A program made the position numbers and the translations under genes. 10,000 bases of DNA. Source: Flavobacterium sp. GTDB lineage: Bacteria; Bacteroidota; Bacteroidia; Flavobacteriales; Flavobacteriaceae. The stretch covers positions 1 to 10,000 of the forward strand of contig NZ_JAIWOF010000079.1 of assembly GCF_020217025.1 (NCBI RefSeq), read 5' to 3'. The notes beneath the pieces are model-generated. The model worked only from the letters and a program-made list of their open reading frames with translations. It did no database searches and was not told the origin of the DNA. This document shows positions 6,087-10,000 of this stretch, one piece after another (the stretch's first letter is position 1; each line of letters begins with the position of its first letter).

Positions 6087-9000
6087 TTATCTTTTTAGGG
6101 TGAAATGTCCTCTATGTTCTTTTCCATTTTCTCTTTTTACTACAAACCAATAATCGGATGATGGCAATGGTTCTCCATTGTGTTTGCCATCCCAACCTAA
6201 ATCGTTTGGTCCAAATTGAGTTATAAATTTACCTTGTCTATCAAAAATTAAAATTTTCAGATTGGGTTCGTTTTCAGAAAATTTAATTCTCCAGAAATCA
6301 TTGTATCCATCATCATTTGGAGTGAAATATCTAGGATGCATGAGTAAGTAAATTTCGTCGAAACTTACGCCACATCCGTATTTATCTCTAACAAATATGG
6401 TATATTCTCCGTTTGGTAAGTTAGAAAATAACGGACTGTCTTGATATTCAATTCCGTTTAATGAATATTCATAACTACCTAAACCGGTAACATTCACAGT
6501 AATTGTATTGTCTTGTTCTGTCCAATCTGATGTTTCAAATGGACCAATAGTAGCAGGATTTGATAAAACAACAGCTACACTTTTAGTTGTAGTACATATT
6601 ACGTTTCCATGAATTTCAGTTACTGTTAAACTATAATTTCCAGGCTGATTAATTACTATTGATGGAGTAGTTTCTCCAGTTGACCATAAATAACTATCAA
6701 AATAACTGTTTTCATTTAACGTAACAGTAAAGTTTTCACATAAGTAATACAAATTGTTTAAGGTGATTATGGGTGTTGGTATTAGAGTTAAATGTAAATT
6801 ACTAATTTGGTAACATCCAAAATTATCTTTTACTAGAACAAAAAATGTTTTATCAGTTTGATTTAAATTATAATTTGAAAAAGTAGTTACTTGGTCTGAT
6901 GCTGTTTGATTTTGTGCTCCTATTAGCGAATTATAATAGGTGAAATTATAATTATTAGGATTACTTATAATGTTTTGATGGAATTGTCTTAAATCAACCA
7001 TTTCGATGCCATTATTGCCATTGTCACAAATAAGTGTTGCGAAATCTTGTGTATTAGGTAATGGTAAAAAGGATGATGAAATATATGCTGTAGTGGCTAA
7101 CGTTTGACAATTACCTCTTTTTACTTTAATAACAATATTACCTTGGGTCAAATTTCCTAAAGTATTTGATGTACTCCATGTTAGTCCACCATCAAAACTA
7201 TATTCATCTCCAATTGTTGTTACAGTAACACTAGCATATTTGTTACATCCAGCTGGGTCAATTGTATAGGTAGGTTGAATGCTTTCTAAACTTCTTACAT
7301 AAACATAATAATTAGGAGAGGTACATCCTAACGCATTTCTTATTTTTAAAATATAGGTATCAGCGGTAACATTGTTAAGAATGTTAGAAGTTTGCCAAGT
7401 ATTTCCTCCGTCAAAACTATATTCACTAGCTGGAGTTGTAATTGTTATGCTTCCTAAATTGGAACAGTAAGGTTCAACAACATTGTAATCTAAAGTGTTT
7501 AAGAAAACACCTTCAATTGAAACAATTCTAGGATTCGAAATACAACCATCAGTGTCTTTTATTCTTATTGTATAAATTCCAATAGGCAGGTTTGTAGCGA
7601 TACTACTAGTTGACCAAGTTAGACCATCATCAAAACTATATTCGGTCGCTTGAGTTTGTATAGTAATAGAACCAAAATCGCCACAAAAACTAGGACTTGT
7701 ATAGGTTACATAAGGCGTGCTTAGTAATATAGAGCGAATTGTAATAGGCGAATTGTAAGATTCGCATCCCATTATTGTTCTGATTTTAACCTGATAAGTT
7801 CCTGGATTTAGATTTGTTAACGTGTTAGATGTTGTCCATGTTGCCCCGCCATCGAAGCTGTATTCTGATGCAGGAGACGTAACAGTTATGGTTCCATACG
7901 CTACATGACAACTTGGTTGCTGAATTTCAATTGTAGGTAAAACAGCTACCTGATTTGGTAAAATTGTAACACTGTTGGTGGAAATACATCCGAAATTATC
8001 AGTAACTGTTACTGAATATGTACCAACAGAAGTTACATTAATACTTTGAGTAATTTCGCCGGTTGACCAAAGATAATTTGCTCCTTGAGACGCGGTTAAT
8101 GTTGTACTTCCGCCACAAACATTTAAAATTCCTGAAATAGTTGTAAATGGGTTTTTAACCGTAAGTTGTATTGGAATTATCTTATAACAAGTTGCATCTT
8201 TTATAACTCTAACAAAAATGGCAGAAGTATAGCTTTCAAAATTTTGAAAATTTGGTATCGAATTTACATCATTATAAGCATCATTTTGATTATAATAATA
8301 ACTAAAAGTGTAGTTTGAAGAGTTGTTGATTATTAAGTTTTCACAGTTTGTTAAATCAAAAAACTCTTTTCCATCATCATTCAAATCACATTTAAATAAA
8401 TTTGTAGTTGTAGGCTTGTAATCACAATCGGGCGAACAATTTAAAAAGGAAATATCCCAACCTGTATTTGCATCACTGTCAGAGGCACTTGTAAAGTTAG
8501 TTCCAGAACAAGGAATATTACTTTGAATAGTACCATAATTTATGACTGCTTGAACATTGTAGTTATTGTTTGTTACATTAGGTAAATCAATTGCATTAAT
8601 TTCAAAACAAAAAGTTTTGGTGTTCATATCCAATTGAGAAGGTGTGGATGAAGTGTAAACAATTTGATTGTTTTGGTCTAAAACTTTTATTTCTATAGAT
8701 TGAACATTTGCGCTTACGCCTCCAGAATTAGGAATTGTAAATGTTCCACAAACTGATAATGGAAAGGTAGGGCATATTTCAAATAACGGATTTAATTCAA
8801 TACTTCCTTGTAAATTTTCATTAGAATGCAACAAACATAAATCATCGATATAAGCGTAACCAAAATGACCACCTAATCCACATCTTGATGCGGTAAATTC
8901 TATTATGAAGTCTTCATTATTAGGAATTGAAGAAATATCTAATATACCTGATTGCCAATTTTGAGTATAAAGCACTACACTTTCACTATTTGATGATCCA

Positions 9001-9722
9001 AATTGAGTAAAAATACAATTTGTAGGATCTCCAATTAAACAAAACTCACTAACGACAATGTTATTTTTAATAATTTTAGCCTTGAAATAAGGTTGTTCAT
9101 TATCATGGTCAGATCCTGCTATACTTTGAAGAACTGCTTTAAAATTAAATTTTACTTCCGTTTCATTATTAGTTTTAAAACGTTTTGTTTGAACAACTCC
9201 AGAAGTAATTGATGAAAATTTATGATTTACTTTTAAAACATATTGATCAAATCCGTTAATATTACCGATAAATTCATCATAATAATTAGATGGTACCGTA
9301 GTAGCCATAAAATTGGTTGAGTTTGGACTATACTGAGTAATTCCTTGGTTTGCAGTTACGTAAACGTCTTTACATTGCATAGGATTGTCTGGCGATCCAA
9401 TGCCGTAACTGTAGTTTTTTAAAGTAAAAGTATTATTCGTGTTTTCAAATTCTTCAAAACCTCCATTGTTACATAAAAAAACCGAACTTTGTAATCTTGA
9501 AAAAGGAATAAATCTATTGGAATTCAAATTTCTTTCAGCTTCAATTTTGTTAAGGAATTGTTCCCTTTGAATAGCATCATTTAAATTAAATTCTGGTGTG
9601 CTTTCAAAGGCACGACCGTTAATCAAAACAATGTTTGAATTTCTGGTATTTAATTCAGAATTTTGTCCTAAACAAGTAATAGTTAGAAAAAGTAGAGAGA
9701 TTTGAAAAAGAAAATTTTTCAT
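6087..9722 (-). CDS. Large type IX-secreted repeat protein with type B (gliding-motility-associated) C-terminal domain
   Basis: This 1211-residue surface or secreted protein has a signal peptide (MKNFLFQISLLFLTITCLG) followed by Gln20, as expected for pyroglutamate-capped Bacteroidota exports. Residues 80-300 form a beta-rich, probably jelly-roll domain with an FEEF beginning and a YAYIDDLCL ending. Residues 310-430 form another beta region. Next come a domain with KCDLNDDGKEFFDLTN (439-525) and an Ig-like domain with YLWSTGE (527-590). Four tandem SprB-like repeats follow (596-889, each with EYSFDxG), then second copies of the first two domains (891-983 and 985-1053) and a fifth SprB-like repeat (1057-1129). 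The C-terminal domain (1130-1211) has FTPNDDGYND, IFDRQGK and LGWDGKHNGEPLP. Type B domains direct type IX secretion, usually with a PorP/SprF-like partner; none is adjacent. An adhesin or matrix role is inferred from the SprB-like repeats, not shown. Confidence 0.92.
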   Translation of the reverse strand: MKNFLFQISLLFLTITCLGQNSELNTRNSNIVLINGRAFESTPEFNLNDAIQREQFLNKIEAERNLNSNRFIPFSRLQSSVFLCNNGGFEEFENTNNTFTLKNYSYGIGSPDNPMQCKDVYVTANQGITQYSPNSTNFMATTVPSNYYDEFIGNINGFDQYVLKVNHKFSSITSGVVQTKRFKTNNETEVKFNFKAVLQSIAGSDHDNEQPYFKAKIIKNNIVVSEFCLIGDPTNCIFTQFGSSNSESVVLYTQNWQSGILDISSIPNNEDFIIEFTASRCGLGGHFGYAYIDDLCLLHSNENLQGSIELNPLFEICPTFPLSVCGTFTIPNSGGVSANVQSIEIKVLDQNNQIVYTSSTPSQLDMNTKTFCFEINAIDLPNVTNNNYNVQAVINYGTIQSNIPCSGTNFTSASDSDANTGWDISFLNCSPDCDYKPTTTNLFKCDLNDDGKEFFDLTNCENLIINNSSNYTFSYYYNQNDAYNDVNSIPNFQNFESYTSAIFVRVIKDATCYKIIPIQLTVKNPFTTISGILNVCGGSTTLTASQGANYLWSTGEITQSINVTSVGTYSVTVTDNFGCISTNSVTILPNQVAVLPTIEIQQPSCHVAYGTITVTSPASEYSFDGGATWTTSNTLTNLNPGTYQVKIRTIMGCESYNSPITIRSILLSTPYVTYTSPSFCGDFGSITIQTQATEYSFDDGLTWSTSSIATNLPIGIYTIRIKDTDGCISNPRIVSIEGVFLNTLDYNVVEPYCSNLGSITITTPASEYSFDGGNTWQTSNILNNVTADTYILKIRNALGCTSPNYYVYVRSLESIQPTYTIDPAGCNKYASVTVTTIGDEYSFDGGLTWSTSNTLGNLTQGNIVIKVKRGNCQTLATTAYISSSFLPLPNTQDFATLICDNGNNGIEMVDLRQFHQNIISNPNNYNFTYYNSLIGAQNQTASDQVTTFSNYNLNQTDKTFFVLVKDNFGCYQISNLHLTLIPTPIITLNNLYYLCENFTVTLNENSYFDSYLWSTGETTPSIVINQPGNYSLTVTEIHGNVICTTTKSVAVVLSNPATIGPFETSDWTEQDNTITVNVTGLGSYEYSLNGIEYQDSPLFSNLPNGEYTIFVRDKYGCGVSFDEIYLLMHPRYFTPNDDGYNDFWRIKFSENEPNLKILIFDRQGKFITQFGPNDLGWDGKHNGEPLPSSDYWFVVKRENGKEHRGHFTLKR
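6336..6554 (-). repeat. Fifth, diverged SprB-like repeat
   Basis: Residues 1057-1129 keep the pattern YEYSLNG, then LFSNLPNGEYTIFVRDKYGC, which matches the SprB repeat more closely than the tandem four do. The first cysteine of the pair is missing; Cys1117 remains. It lies between the second Ig-like domain and the secretion domain. Confidence 0.7.
7056..7937 (-). repeat. Four tandem 73-74 codon SprB-like repeats
   Basis: Four in-frame repeats cover residues 596-889 of the secreted protein. The EYSFDGG/EYSFDDG core recurs at tyrosines 621, 695, 768 and 841, giving periods of 74, 73 and 73 residues. At DNA level the 14-mer tcaaaactatattc occurs at 7192, 7411 and 7630 (219 bases apart each time). 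The first repeat carries a synonymous variant at 7852. Each repeat contains two cysteines 46-48 residues apart (605/653, 680/727, 753/800, 826/872). Confidence 0.9.
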
Positions 9723-9739
9723 TTAGTAGAATTTTTTTA

Positions 9740-9747
9740 CAAAAATA
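9740..9747 (-). promoter_or_regulatory. -7 promoter element of the secreted repeat-protein gene
   Basis: TATTTTTG on the minus strand matches TAnnTTTG perfectly and ends 17 bases before the ATG at 9722, the same arrangement as at ndk. No TTG is present at the -33 position. The sequence is very AT-rich, so a chance match is possible. Confidence 0.45.
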
Positions 9748-9826
9748 TAAAAAAATGAAAGATTTTTCATAACATTATTATTTAAATTCTTTCTAAAATA
9801 GATAACCGTAATTATACTGTAAAACT

Positions 9827-10000
9827 TTGAAAAATATCCTCCTAATCACTCCACCTTTTACCCAACTGAATACACCGTATCCAGCAACGGCTTATATCAA
9901 AGGTTTTCTGAATACCAAAAACATTTCCGCTTACCAAATGGATTTAGGTATCGAAGTGATTTTAGAAATGTTTTCAAAGAAGGGTTTAGAAAATTTGTTT
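9827..10000 (+). CDS. N-terminus of a probable B12-binding-domain radical SAM protein, 3' end missing
   Basis: 58 codons are visible before the window ends. The sequence opens with KNILLITPPFTQLNTPYP, then ATAYIKGFL, then a YQMDLGIEVILEMF stretch. A first strand ending in TPP and then helical YPATAYIKGFL is typical of the cobalamin-binding-like N-terminal domain of radical SAM proteins of the B12-binding class. The CxxxCxxC cluster motif would lie beyond the window, so the family call rests on the N-terminus alone. The start must be the TTG at 9827: an in-frame TAA lies at 9809-9811 and no ATG or GTG occurs between. The gene is divergent from the secreted repeat-protein gene, with a 104-base gap. 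No convincing + strand promoter could be placed there. Confidence 0.7.
   Translation, partial: MKNILLITPPFTQLNTPYPATAYIKGFLNTKNISAYQMDLGIEVILEMFSKKGLENLF

Noticed and set aside
9754..9770. Short palindrome ATGAAA-GATT-TTTCAT in the divergent gap
   Set aside because: Six AT-rich base pairs with a 4-base loop are expected by chance here and have no clear relation to either start.
1..10000. Mobile element, CRISPR array, defence cluster, tRNA or rRNA
   Set aside because: I saw no transposase or integrase motifs, no spaced short direct repeats outside the protein repeats, and no RNA-gene-like sequence in the short gaps, all of which are under about 160 bases.

Overview
The window looks like a chromosomal segment of a Flavobacterium-like member of the Bacteroidota. 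The DNA is strongly AT-rich. Promoters match the Bacteroidota TAnnTTTG type (a perfect one lies before ndk), and starts are preceded by A/T-rich leaders without Shine-Dalgarno sequences. The coding content also fits: a secreted protein with a gliding-motility-type (type B) type IX secretion C-terminal domain, lipoproteins with an acidic patch after the lipid cysteine, BshC, and a short DUF721 protein.

Layout from left to right. Positions 2-808 (+) hold the C-terminal part of ftsY, the SRP receptor GTPase, followed after 11 bases by a 60-residue two-helix membrane protein (820-1002, GTG start). A long AT-rich hairpin (1006-1044) separates this pair from a convergent serine-hydrolase lipoprotein of the beta-lactamase/penicillin-binding-protein fold (1020-2084, -). 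Divergent from it is a two-gene unit (+) of a small lipocalin-like lipoprotein (2193-2609) and a DUF721/DciA-like protein (2611-2907). That unit ends at a strong bidirectional terminator (2906-2941) shared with the convergent ndk (2961-3380, -).

The rest is mostly on the minus strand. Read in transcription order it is a 1211-residue type IX-secreted repeat protein (9722 to 6087), bshC (6013 to 4418), an exported SUMF1/FGE-fold protein lacking the catalytic cysteines (start corrected to 4266, end 3439), and ndk. Each has its own promoter-like element, so these look like separate transcription units rather than one operon. At the right edge a gene on the + strand starts with TTG at 9827 and runs off the window. 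Its N-terminus looks like a B12-binding radical SAM protein.

Most of the window is housekeeping: protein targeting, nucleotide metabolism, bacillithiol synthesis and probable replication-helicase support. No mobile element, CRISPR array, RNA gene or defence-like cluster is visible, and I do not see a new multi-gene system. The points most worth a second look are the modular internal duplication of the secreted repeat protein, with no secretion partner gene beside it; the two enzyme-fold proteins with altered catalytic motifs; and the inverted repeat that would enclose the bshC start codon.
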